DNA from: Areca catechu
Lineage: Eukaryota; Streptophyta; Magnoliopsida; Arecales; Arecaceae
Assembly: GCA_021397845.1 (NCBI GenBank)
Contig: CM038040.1
Coordinates: forward strand, 46,395,088-46,459,087
Direction: 5' to 3'
DNA length: 64,000 bases
Position 1 is the first letter of the stretch; each line of letters starts with the position of its first letter. The position numbers and the translations under genes are program-made. Of the stretch, positions 11,428 to 23,858 are shown piece by piece. The notes below the pieces were generated by a model. The model did no database searches. It was not told the DNA's origin and saw only the letters and a list, made by a program, of their open reading frames with translations.

Positions 11428-13962
11428 ATGATTTTTTTTGCAGATATTTTTATATATGGTGTTGAAATTAGAAATCTGAAAAAAATCAAAGATGATCATT
11501 TGGATGAGGTTGCTAATGTTGTTCACAAGAATGCACATTTTCCTATCATCCCGATTGCAGAGAACAAGTCTGCTGATCCTGAAATCAAAATGGAGTTCTA
11601 TTCTGTAAATGATGTATATAATTTCTTTAATAGATATGCAAGGAGAGTAGGTTTTGGAATTATAACAGTATATAGTAGGTCTAAAATAATAAAGAAATAT
11701 GCTTCAAGAACCTAGTATGTTGGAGGCAAGACAAATCTAGAAAAATCGATAACTCCATAAATCCTAGGGATACTGGCAAAATTGATTATAAGGCTTCGAT
11801 AAAAACAAGACTAAATTCTAAAAATGGTAAGTAAATATTGGATGATGTTTTTCTAGAACATAACCATAAGCTATCTATATCATCAGCTAGTTATCTACGG
11901 TCCCATAAGAGGATCAGCTCACCAGAAAAGATAGAGATCAGCAGTTTATATGCTGTGAATATTTCTACAACTCAAATATATTCTGCCATGACTAGAAAGA
12001 AAGGGGGTAGAAGATAATTAGATTTTATAGAGAAGGATGCTCATAATTTTATCTGTCGAGAATGTCAAAGTCAGTTGAAAGAAGAAGATGCACAGCCAAT
12101 GGTAATCTATTTCATACAGATGCAAGTAAAAAATTTAAATTTCTTTTATACTCTGGACTTGAATGATAATAATAGCTCAAGTCTGTCTTCTAGATTCATC
12201 CTAGATCAATATTGGCAAGCACTTACTTTAGTGATGTACTAACTTTTGACTCAATCTATTTGACAAATACATATCAAATATCTTTTTGTCCATTTGTCAG
12301 AGACAACCATCATGGACAGTCCATATTGCTTGGTTGCACATTGTTATCAGATAAAAGGACTGAGATATTTAAATGGATATTCCAATCATGGTTGGATGTA
12401 AATAGTGGTCAACACCTAATATCATCATAACTGACCAAATAAGGCAATCGAGATTGCTGTTAGGGATGTTTTTCCCAATACATGACATAAATTTTATCTT
12501 TGGTATATATTGAAAAAAATTTCTAAAAAGATTAGCCATATTTGCACTGTAAATCTTAAATTTATGGTTGAGTTTGAAGAGACGATATATGATTCAGTTA
12601 TCATAGTATCTTTCGAGAAAAGGTGGGCACATTTAATGAAAAAATATGAAGAATGCAAAGTTGTATATTGGTTAAATGATATTTATAAATATTAGGATAA
12701 ATGGATTCTAGTTTTTCTTAAGGATACATTTTTCGCAGGTTTGTAAGTTATTATGATTGATTAATATTTATGTTTATAAATTTTCAACAAATTTTGTATC
12801 TTTAATACTTATATTTTTTGAATATTTATGAATAGGGATATCAACTTCACAAAGAAGCAAGAGCATCAATCACTTCTTTGATGGGTTTATAAACTCGAAG
12901 ACTACACTCAAGGAATTCATCGATAAGTATGAAGATGTCTTGGAGAAAAGATATAAAGTAGAAAATGAGGAAGATAATAAAATATTATAAATAAATGCTT
13001 TCTTAAAGATATCCTCTTCTTTTGAGAGGCAAGTAGCAGAAAAATATACAAGGCACGTATTAAAAAAATCTTAGAATAAGGTCCTTGAAATGACTACATC
13101 AAATGCTAAATTAGTTAAAGAAGTTGACAATTGATGTATATTCTGTTAAATTATTTGAAAGAAATTAAATTGATGGAATGAAGGAGATTATAAAAAATTA
13201 TGTGGTTTCATATGATAAAACTTTGGAGGATGTTCAATGCCAGTGTGGATTGTTTCAGTACAAGGGTTACCTATGTAGGCATGCCTTATTGGTCCTTCAT
13301 TAAATCAACGTGTTTCGTATCCCAGATAAGTACTTCTTGAATAGATAGTGCAAGGACATAAAATACTAATTCGACGATCTCGAATGCAATACTCAATTTT
13401 ATGATAAAAACATACAAAAATTATGGTACACAGTCAAAGAATTATTTAAATTCAGATGTCTTATTTTATGTTTATATAAATCTATCATATGTCATGAAAT
13501 CCTAATATAAATGTTATATTTTATTAATCGTAGATATGCTTTGATGAGTCATCGAATGACGAAGCTTACAGAAATAGCCTCCAAGATGCATTTAATTTAG
13601 TGATGAAAGATCTTACACCATTATTCAGAAGAGTTGTAGATGCTAACTATGCAGCTAAGCAAAGCACACAACTTCTAATCTAAGATCTTGACCAACTTAC
13701 TACGAAAGGTCATCCAAGAGAGAAAATAATTAAGAGTGGAGTCCAGAAGAAGTCAAAGAGATCAAGAAAAAATATGGATAAGACTTCCATTGATACTCTT
13801 GTACAAAATAAAAGAAGAAATAGTACAAGCAAGAGGCTGACTTCCCATAATATAGTGGAAGTATCAAAACAAGCAATTGAACCCACTATACCATCTTCTG
13901 ACCCTTTATTAGACGAATTTGATGATTATGTATATAGTCAACTAACACAGGAGAGAATATAA
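11428..13962 (+). pseudogene. FAR1/FRS-type Mutator-like transposase, decayed
   Basis: A FAR1-type DNA-binding region is seen at 11565-11700 (IKMEFYSVNDVYNFFNRYA, then RRVGFGI). An HNHKLS-like block follows near 11865, and a QPMVIYFIQMQ block near 12096. The MULE catalytic region lies at 12212-12430, with YFSDVLTFDSIYLTN, then NHHGQSILLGCTLLSD and WIFQSWLD. A SRSxSINxFFDGFINSKTTL-like block follows near 12850, and a SWIM zinc finger (CQCGLFQYKGYLCRHAL) at 13240-13290. FAR1/FHY3-like proteins derive from Jittery-type MULE transposases, which bind DNA and cut and paste the element. The frame is broken repeatedly by stops and shifts, for example the stop after 11712, so this copy is not functional as written. 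A domesticated FRS gene is less likely, because the flanking arrays mark it as part of an element. Confidence 0.85.
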
Positions 13963-14224
13963 AATCCTGAATTTTTGTACAGTCCTGTGTATATTTATAT
14001 TATCCAAAGAAATTTAAAACAAGATATATTGGACATGTATTTGAATCTGTTTATTTCAAATGTGAATTTTAGTACTACTTTAAGTATCCAAAGACTAAAT
14101 AGGGATAACAAAATTATAACACTTCTTGATATAAAGGATGACATCCATTTATAAAATTAAAATACCCCAGCATAAAACAAGAAAGTAAAGTAAATAACTA
14201 CTTCTAACAGGATTTCTCATCATC

Positions 14225-15600
14225 CATGTTTTGAATAATGACTCCCACGGTGTCATACGATTACCACGGATGCTATAAGATTACTTAAAATGGCCAAAAC
14301 AGTATTACGACACTCTATTATAAAAACTACAATACCTAGTTAAAAAACTATGATACCCATATATAAAATATAAAATAAAACTTTCTAACCCCTTTTACCT
14401 ATAATACATGTCATCTGTGACTTAGTTTATGACTCCAGAGTGTCACAAGTTATCACGGATGTTATAAGATTAATTAAATAGCCTGTAAAATAGTAATTCG
14501 ACATCCAAGTTCATAAACTATGATATCCTAGTTAGAAAAGTACGACTTCCATGCAGAAAATATAAAATCAAAGTTTCTAACCTCTTGTACTTGTAATACA
14601 TGTCATCCATTGCTTGGTTTATGATTTCCAGATTATCAAAAACTGCCACGGATGTTATAAGATTACTTATATTGGCCGAAACACTCCAGTTTAAAAAGTA
14701 TGACATCCTAGTTTAAAAAACTATGATATCCATGTATAAAATATAAAATAAAACTTTTCAACCACTTTTACCTGTAATACATGTCATCGGTGGCTTGGTT
14801 AATGACTCATAGAGTGTTAAAAAATGCCCCGGATGCTAGAAGATTATTTAAATTGACCAAAATAATGTTACGACATCCTAGTTCAAAAACACGACATCTT
14901 TGTTAAAACACTATGACATCCCTGCAGAAAATATAAAATAAAAATTTCTAACTCCTTTTACCTATAATCCATGTCATCTGTGATTTGATTTATGACTTCC
15001 AAAATGTCAAAAATTATCATGAATATTATAAGATTATTAAATATCCTGAAATAGTATTATGACATCCAAGTTCAAAAACTACGACATCCTAGTTAAAAAA
15101 CTACGATACCCATGTACAAAATATAAAATAAAAATTTCTAACCCCTTCTACCTATAATACATGTTATACATGGTTTGGTTTATAACTCTCAAAGTATCAA
15201 AAATTATCACGGATGCTATAAGATTAATCAAATAGCCTGAAATAGTATTACGATATCCAAGTTCAAAAACTATGATATCCTAGTTTAAAAACAATGACAC
15301 CCATGCAGAAATTATAAAATAAAAGTTTCTAAACCCTTTTACCTATAATACATGTCATCCGTGGCTTGGTTTATGACTTCTAGAGTGTCATAAAATTATC
15401 ACAGATACTAGATGATTACTCAAATTGATCGAAATAGTATTACGATATCCCAATTTAAAAACTACGACACTCTAGTTAAAAAACTACGACTCCCTTGCAA
15501 AAAATATAAAATCAAAGTTTTTAACTTCTTCTACCTGTAATACATGTCACCGTGATCTGAATTAAAACTCTTACAATGTCATGATAGACTTCTAACAAAT
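14225..15600 (-). repeat. Central array, about 191-bp units, inverted
   Basis: The landmark AGTATTACGAC or a variant occurs near 14301, 14492, 15052, 15245 and 15437, a period of 190-193 bp, with diverged units between, about seven in all. Each unit contains CTACGACATCCTAGTTAAAAAACTACGA-type words, the reverse complement of the left and right array cores, plus a ttatcacggatgctataagatta block. It lies between the transposase and the Ulp1-like gene, downstream of both. Confidence 0.85.
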
Positions 15601-15959
15601 AAAGTTTAAGTAAAAGTTGAAACATGATTACGATACCCTAGATCTATAATTATGACATTTAAATTGAAAAATTATGATATTATGTCAAGAAACATAATAT
15701 TTCTTTATAACATCATCATATCAATGAAGAAATTTGATATTCTAGAAGTAAACATAATATCAAAAATATAAAAACTTCATGTAATGAGAAAATGATATTT
15801 AAAACATTACTGTTTGAATGAATTACAGAGTTTTTCTTTGATAATGATGCTTAAAATATAAACATCAATTAACTTACAAATTTCTGTAACATATTATAGA
15901 AGTGCATAAATTGAAGAGAATAAGTATATTAAACAAATTTACTTTACATGCTAAATTTT

Positions 15960-18425
15960 AACATCACTGTCAATCTTCTGATTCAGGCTCTCTCAATAAT
16001 CTTGCTGCTAACTGGCACTGGTAGACACTTATATCCTTTTATGTGAAATCCTAACTATCAGGTTTATCTCTGCGAGCAAGAAATTTTATGTATTTCAAAT
16101 AATACAATCTGTAGCCTAGCGATCTTGTAGGTTGGAAGGGCATTCAGCAATCTCTAGCATGGACCAATTCTTTACCTTAGCATTGTCACTAAATATATAA
16201 AACATTGGTTCGAGTATCTTGTACCACTTTCTTGTATTCACTTTGTACCTAAAATTATGTTTTATTGAATTCAGATGCATCAATACTTTTGTTTGTATAT
16301 CAACCATAACCAAGTGCTAGTAAAAATTGTCTAAGTTGATGATGGTGAACAGAAACCAAAATTCCTTCTTATCTTAATCACTGACTCCATCAAATATGAT
16401 TGTCCTGGCTGTTCCAGCAAGTTCTTGAAATAGTGATACTGATATCAGGCACATGCCGAAGGTCATTACAGGTGCAATTATATACTTATGATATCTTTTC
16501 GGATGCTCTATCCATCTATTTCCAATGAACTCCTACCCAACATCAATTATCTGGAAATACAATATAAATTGATTAATTATAAGTAATATGATTTCATATA
16601 ATTCTGAAAATCAATATAAGAAATATTAAAAAATATATCATAACATACATAAAGAATTAGAACAAAATAAAGTTATACTCCATTACTTACATCATCAACT
16701 ATCATGTCATTGTTTAGCAGATCGAATATATTTTTTCTTTTGATAGTGCTTCCAAATTTATTGGTATAGATGACCTCTCTGAAATTAATAAACATAAAGG
16801 ATATTATATATTTTTGACCATAAAGTAGCATACATAATAGAAAAAATAGATATAACTTACGAGTTGATCTTTTCTTTCAAAAAGATTTTGATTAAATTTT
16901 TATTATCTTCAAATTGAAGATTCAAATTTGATTCATGATATTGAGATGTGCCCACTATCTTCATCTTTTTTTGGGTTGGCCTATTTCAAAAATAGAATTT
17001 GCTATCATTTATAAGACCTTCTACAGTCTAGGTTGATTTTTTATCCTCTTGATAAGTGAAGGAACCAGAAATTTTTCTCTCACCCTCAACATCCTCACTC
17101 ACAGGGGTGTCCTTCAATTTTTCCTCCATCCTATGTTCAACCTCAATCACATGAGTGTCATAAACTTTTTCCTCTATCATAGGTTGATCGTGACCCATGA
17201 CTTCCACCTCATCCTTAATATCACCTCCCTCCACCCCTTTGTGCCATTCTTTATTAGCATTGCTATCTTTTTTTATCAATGAATCGAGGGTGGTTTCAAC
17301 TATGGCAAGCATCTTCTTTATATCTTCTACTTCTTTCTTCAACTATGCATAGCTTGCACAACTATTTTCGGGTTTCGGAGATGCTACTATTTCTTTAGTG
17401 ATAAGCCACCATTCCATTATCATAAGCTCAATAGCTCCCTCTACCTGTAAGCCAAGAACAATAACAAAATAACTTTATATTAATGATAATAATATATTGT
17501 TCATTATATTTATGCAATGATAGATTATCTTACCAATTCATGAGGTTGCAAGTTCATAGTTGAACATTATGTGTCTTCAACTGGCTGTCATACTATTTTA
17601 ACGGCCTAGGTAACTTATTTGGATGTGTTGGAGCTCTTAAGGTGTTATGCTCGAGGAACCAAACCTGTACATAATAATCATGTACTTTAAAGATATGAAA
17701 GATTTAAAATAAATATAATTATACTTTTACTGCATATTAATGATCTTTACCACCAGAGCAGCTGAACATCTATACAGGATTGGCTGCCTCCTAACCTTAT
17801 CACTTCTCTTAGTTTGGACTGGCTCCTCAAATCTCAAGTAATAAGCAACATCTAGGAGAGCCATAACAGTCAACTCTTTTATTGCAGAAGCCTAGTCGAT
17901 TTATCCTAGCTGAGATAAATCATTCAAGGGATGATATATCTTGAAAAAGCTTGATTTGACTTTGGAGATAAGAACAGTGTAAACATGTATACGATCCAAA
18001 GTCTTACGATGTCCTTGACACCCTCTTGTATATTTGATGAATGAAGTTGCACTATCAACTTCTCTAGCTCCTTATTCTAAAAATTTAATTCCCTACCAAA
18101 TCTTCAGAATAACCTTCACTTTTTATCTTGGCCTTCCATTGTAATCTTGTTTTCATGGTATGGCAGATCCAAAATCAAGGCCACGCCTTTGACACTAAAT
18201 GTAAGTTCCTTGCCACAAAAAAATAAACTTGTCACCTCCCTTGTAATATCTAATAATTTCAAGTAGGAGTTGTCCGTCGACTATGAACAGCTGTATGTCG
18301 ATGAACGCACCGAATGGAGTCTTCCGAATGATTTCTAAATGAAGACTAGAAAAATTCATCTTTCATACTTTTTCAATGTACACTGGTGGCTTGAATGGTT
18401 TTTAAATAGTTATAAAGCCTTTACT
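15960..18425 (-). pseudogene. DUF1985 / Ulp1-like cysteine protease gene carried by the MULE, decayed
   Basis: Read on the minus strand, the region from about 18420 to 18100 has DUF1985-like features (RKTPFGAFIDIQLFI, then LTFSVKGVALILDLPY). A charged, lysine/glutamate-rich linker lies at 17342-17028. A C-terminal Ulp1 (peptidase C48) remnant lies at 16340-15965: a His in HLVMVDIQTKVLMHL, then HLNSIKH where the family usually has LDS, then an LKYIKFLARRDKPDS stretch typical of the segment after the catalytic Cys. Ulp1 enzymes remove SUMO from proteins. Several plant MULEs carry such genes (Kaonashi in Arabidopsis, CUMULE in melon). Stops and frameshifts are frequent, including one beside the expected Cys. 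The assignment rests on pattern memory rather than a search. Confidence 0.65.
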
Positions 18426-18535
18426 ATAGGCAGTCGAACTATTATAATATCACCTGAAAATAAGTCAAAAATAATTATAAGTTATTAAACAATAAATTTT
18501 AACTAACTATTATAAAAAATGTAAGCCATCCTAGC

Positions 18536-19583
18536 ATAAAAATGTATAGGGTGTCATAACATTTGAAGTAGGATGTTACGAATCCTAAACCAGGGTGTTA
18601 CAATCCTGTTTCAGACTTAATTACTCTTAATTCTTTTCACACAAGCTTGTTATGACATGAAGGTGTCATCATGAGATTGTAAGAGTTTTAATTCAGATCA
18701 CAAGTGACGTATATTATAGGTAGAAGATGTTAGAAACTTTGATTTTACACTTTTTATAAGGATGTCATAGTTTTTTAAATAGGATATCATAGTTTTTGTA
18801 CTGGGATGTCGTAATATTGTTTTGGTCATTTTGAATACTCTTATAGCATCTGTGGTAATTTTATGACACTCTGAGAGTCATAAACCAAGTCATGGATGAT
18901 ATGCATTGCATATACAAGGGATTAGAAACTTATATTTTAAACTTCTACAAGGGATCATAGTTTTTTAACTAGGATGTCATAATTTTTATACTAGGGTGTC
19001 GTATTATTGTTTCGGCTATTTTGATTAATCTTATAGTATGCGTGATAATTTTTGATACTTTGAGAATCATAAACCAAGCCATGGATAATATGTATTAGAG
19101 GTAGAAGGGGTTATAAAGTTTTGTTTTATAATTTATGCATGGATGTCGTAGTTTTTTTACTAGGATATCATAGTTTTTAAACTAGGATGTTATAAAATTA
19201 TTTCGGCCATTTTGAGTAATCTTATATTATTTGTGATAATTTTTGACACTTTGAAAGTCATAAATTAAGCCATGGATGACCTGTATTAGAGGTAGAAGGG
19301 ATTAGAAACTTATATTTTATAATTTATACATGGGTATCATGGTTTTTTAACTAGGATGTCGTAGATTTTAAACTTGGATGCATAATACTATTTTGACCAT
19401 TTTGAGTAATCTTATAGCATCTGTAGTAATTTTATGATACTCTGGAAGTCACAAACCAAGTCATGGATGACATATATTGCATGTACAATAAATTAGAAAC
19501 TTATATTTTATACTTTATGCAAGGATGTCGTAGTTTTTTAATTAGGATGTTGTAATTTTTATATTGAGGTGTCGTAATACTGT
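18536..19583 (+). repeat. Right array, about 190-bp units
   Basis: The landmark GTCGTAATATT or a variant occurs at 18808, 18998, 19189, 19380 and 19570, a period of 190-191 bp. Each unit has AGGATGTCGTAGTTTTT sub-repeats and a cttatagcatctgtggtaattttatgacac block. Orientation is the same as the left array and opposite to the central one. The last unit stops abruptly at GTCGTAATACTGTTT, where Copia LTR sequence begins. Confidence 0.85.
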
Positions 19584-19676
19584 TTGGGCCTGGGCCGCGC
19601 GTGCGTGCTTGTTCGCTGGGCTGGGTAGAGCACCCGCTCGCACCGCGCATGGGTCGGGGGGAGCAAAACGACAACA
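19584..19676 (-). repeat. Truncated 3' LTR of the Copia element
   Basis: Bases 19610-19676 align with 24599-24663 (cgctgggctgggtagagc, then gggtcggggggagcaaaac, ending in CAACA and CAGCA). Similarity fades near 19584, where the MULE array begins. Only about 93 of the expected 805 bp are present. A purine-rich tract (AAGGAGGAGGAT on the minus strand) lies immediately inside at 19677-19688 and would prime plus-strand synthesis. Confidence 0.8.
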
Positions 19677-19762
19677 ATCCTCCTCCTTGTGACCAAAAAA
19701 TAAATGCCTCTATCAAATATGGATTATAAAGCGTCCTCCTCATCAAAAGACCTCGAAGGGGA

Positions 19763-22700
19763 TCACCAAGTGCTCAAACCAATCAAGTTCTGGAATATCC
19801 TGAACTTGACTACTGGAATTGGTATAGTGAGCATATCAGCCGGATTATTAGCAGTGCTAATTTTCTGAAGTTGAATATCACTATCCTCTACCAAATCTCT
19901 GATAAAGTGATACCTGACATCAACATGCTTAGTGCGCTCATGATACATCTGATCTCTAGCGAGATGTAATGCACTCTGACTGTCATAGTGAATAACCAAA
20001 GAATTCTGCTTGAGACACAAATCTTGTACTAACCCTCTTAGCCAGATTGCTTCTTTTGCTGCCTCTATCAAAGCCATATACTCTGCCTCTATAGTAGACA
20101 AAGCAACTGTAGACTGCAAAGTAGCCTTCCAGCTAATTGCACAACCAGAGAGAGTAAATACATATGAGGTCAATGACCTCCTCATATCGAAGTCACAAGC
20201 ATAATCTGAATCACAGAATCCTGTAATAGTGCAACCACTCTGTCCGGAGAATACCAATCCCATATCAGAAGTACCTTTCAAATATCGAAGAATCCATTTC
20301 ATAGTTGACCAGTGAGCTTTTCTAGGCTTGTCCATATATCTGCTCACTATACTAATTGCCTGTGAAATATCAGGACGAGTATAGACTATTGCATACATGA
20401 TACTGCCAACTGCACTTGCATAAGGTACTTTAGACATATACTTCTCCTCATCATCAGTCTGAGGAGAATCCCTGGAAGATAAACGAAAGTGACTAGCAAA
20501 GGGCGTAGTGACTGGCTTAGCTGTAGACATACAAAATCTTTTCAAGACTTTCATAATATAACTGTGCTGAGTAATAAATAGTCTACATAATTGCCTGTCA
20601 CGAATGATCTCTATCCCAAGTATCTTCTTTGCCGGTCCAAGGTCCTTCATCTCAAATGTAGTACTAAGTTCAGCTTTCAGCTTATGGATGACTGACATAT
20701 CCCTGGCTGCAATCATCATATCATCAACATATAATAACAAATAACAAAAGGACCTGTCTGAAAGCTGCTGATGATACACGCAACTATCATATGGAGATCT
20801 ATCAAATTCATGGTCAACCATAAACTTATCAAATTTGTGGTACCATTGTCTTGGAGATTGCTTCAAACCATACAAAGACCTTTTGAGCAAGCATACATGA
20901 TCTTCTTTATCTGGAGCCTCAAAACCAGGTGGCTGTTGCATATAAATCTGCTCCTCCAAGTCACCATATAGAAAAGCTGTCTTGACATCCAGCTGTTCTA
21001 ACTCTAAATTCTGAGAAGCAACTAAAGCAAGGAATACACGAATAGAAGAGTGTTTAACTACAGAAGAAAATACCTTCTTGTAATCAATACCCTCTCGTTG
21101 ACTATAACCCTTATTCACCAACCTTGCCTTATATTTCAAATCTTGAGGGGTAGCTCCTTCTTTTTTCTTGAAGATCCATTTGCAGCCAATTTTCTTCTTG
21201 CCCTTAGGTAATCTGACTAATCCCAAGTCTGATTCTTTTCCAAAGACTGAAACTCTTCTACCATAGCCATGGTCCATTGCTCAGCCTGTGAACTACTAAT
21301 TACTTCTTGAAATGTGGTCGGCTTATCACCTATAGTGTCTGCAATATTCAGAGCATAATATACTAACTCAGCACAAGTAGAATCCTCAAAACCATACCTT
21401 TGAGGTGCTCTGATATGTCGCCTGGTTCTTCGAGTGGCAATACTATCATCTTGAACTTGATCACGTAAATAACCTCCTCCTGAGTCTATAACTCTGGATC
21501 TATCTGCTGATGCTGTTCATTCTGAATATCACCAGCAGGCTGGAATTGTTGTAAACTAACAATCTGATTAATATCAACAACAGTCCTATCCTGCTGATCC
21601 TGAACCTGTTCTCCCTGTGAAGAACTTGGCTGTTGCTGCCTTGAAGGAGTGGATGACTCATTAAAAGTCACATCCCTGCTAACTAGAAAATCCTGGGATC
21701 CGGGCTCGGTGTACCATAATCTGTAGCCCTTCACCCCATATGTATATCCAAGAAATATGCATTTCTTAGCCCTGGGATTCAGCTTTCCATCTTTGACATG
21801 TGCATATGCTGAACACCCAAATACTCTAAGAACTGAATAGTCTGTAGGTCTTCATGTCCACATCTCTTCCGGAGTCTTCATATTTAAAGCAGATGCTGGA
21901 GATCGATTTATAATAAAGCATGCTGTATGTGCAGCCTCTGCCCAGAAGTCTCTACTCAATCCAGAACTTGACAGTATAGATCTGACTCTTTCCAATAGTA
22001 TGCGATTCATGCATTCCGCAACACTATTTTGCTGAGGAGTATACACTGTGGTCCTATGCCTGACAATGCCCTCTGACTTGCAAAAGTCATTAAACTCTGT
22101 ATAACAGAATTCCAATCCATTGTCAGTCCGGAAGGTTTTCACCTTCCTCTCAGTTTGCCTCTCGACCATAGCCTTCCACCCTTTAAAAGTATGAAACACA
22201 TCACTTTTATTTTTGATAGTATAAATCCATACTTTACGGGAATAGTCATCAATCAAAGAGAGCAAATACCTAGATCCACCCTTAGATGTAACTGGGGCAG
22301 GTCCCCATAGGTCAGATTGTATGTAATCCAATATACCTGCTGTCCGGTGCACGCCTGTGTAAAGCTGACTTTGTGTTGTTTTCCAAATATGCAATGCTCA
22401 CAGAATCCAAGTGCACCAACTTTTTGACCTCCTAGCAGACCACGTCTGCTCAGCTCCTGTAAACCTTTATCTGATATGTGGCCCAATCTTTGATGCCACA
22501 ACTGTGTCAATTGCACAATAAAGGAATGTGCTGAAGAAGCCTCCCCAACCATTGTAGTGCCATCTAAATAATAAAGAGTGCCACTCAATTTACCTCTTAA
22601 CAAAGTCAATGCACCTTTACTAATTGTAATAGATCCTCTACCCCATCTGCCCTCAAAACCTGCAATATCAAGAGCATTTACCGAGAGAAGATTTCTTTTC

Positions 22701-23838
22701 AATAGAGGAACATATCTGACATCATCTAAAGTCACCACAGTATTTGCATGAGATTTGATCTGAGCTGTACCAATTCCTTCCACTTTATAGATGGCATCAT
22801 CCCCAAGAAGAACAGAGCCTCCATCACAGGATCTAAAAGAAGTGAACCGTTCTTTATGGGATGTCATGTAAAAAGATGCTTCGGAGTCCATGATCCAGGT
22901 ATCAGGCTGACCGATACTGCATGCAGCTGTAAATACTGCATCATCTGCAACACTGCTATGATCTGCAGAAGAAACTGCTACTGATGCCGAATCTGAGATT
23001 GTTCCTTTATTTTTCTGTTCATTCTCTTTCTTGGACTGTAGAAGTCTACACTCATTTTTCCAGTGGCCTGGCTTCTTGCAATAATGACAAACACCAGGTC
23101 TTTTAGACCTAGACTTTGATCTAGTCTTGGACTTATTTCTACCTTGTCCAACTGTTCTTTGCTCATCTCTACCTCTAACAGTAAGTCTTTGTGCCAGATT
23201 TGGAGCCTGATGCTCCAACTATACTTTCAACCAAGCTCATTGGATAACAAAGTGACTTCAACCTCATTGAGACTTATAGTCTCTCTTCCATAGAGTATGG
23301 TAGCAGTAATATTTTCATAGAACTTAGACAAAGAATAAATCGGGATCAAAGCCTTGTCTTCCTCATCAACATTAACACCAATATTTGCTAAATCAAGCAG
23401 GAGCTTATTATAATCATTCAAGTGATCCTTGAGTGAGATCCCTTCCACCATACGAAATGTGTGAAGCTTGCCCCTCAAATACAGTATATTAGTGAGAGAT
23501 TTTACCATATACAAAGTATCCAATTTTTTCCATACACCTTTAGCTATATCAAGTTCCACTACATTGCGGAGGACTTTATCATTCAATCCCAAAAACATAG
23601 TCCCAAGTGCTCTCTCATTCATCTTCTCTTTTGCAGCCTCTGTAACACCTGGAATTGCATCCATTCCTTTGAGAGCTGTTGCAACGCCCTCCTTTATCAA
23701 CAGATATCTCATTCTCACCTTCCATAGTGCAAAATCATTTGTGCCATCAAATATCGCTACCTCATGCCTAGAGGTAGTGGAATGAAAAATAACTGTCTCA
23801 GGAGCCGCAGAAGAACTTGGTTGCCCATAAGATGCCAT
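19763..23838 (-). pseudogene. Copia gag-pol polyprotein, near-complete but frameshifted
   Basis: Gag (23838-23227, 203 aa) begins MASYGQPSSS just inside the primer site. The next frame (23218-22253, 321 aa) has a CCHC knuckle (CHYCKKPGHWKNEC), a protease block with DSEAS where DSGAS is usual, and a GAG-pre-integrase region (LWHQRLGHIS). Integrase (22394-21852) keeps SDLWGP, FRTDNGLEF and NSVAECMNR, so the catalytic D, D and E are present. A degraded linker (21850-21280) follows. RT and RNase H (21277-19763, 504 aa) keep LDVKTAF and YVDDM (YVDD at residues 183-186) and the STIEAEYMAL RNase H block. At least three breaks in frame lie between the pieces. The protein would copy the element RNA and integrate the cDNA; this copy could not make it in one piece. 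Lineage (Tork, TNT1-94-like) is from general resemblance. Confidence 0.92.
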
Positions 23839-23844
23839 CCCTTT

Positions 23845-23856
23845 GCTCTGATACCA
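23845..23856 (-). other. Primer-binding site, initiator tRNA-Met
   Basis: On the minus strand TGGTATCAGAGC lies two bases inside the 5' LTR. It is complementary to the 3' end of plant initiator tRNA-Met, the usual primer for Copia elements. Confidence 0.92.
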
Positions 23857-23858
23857 AT

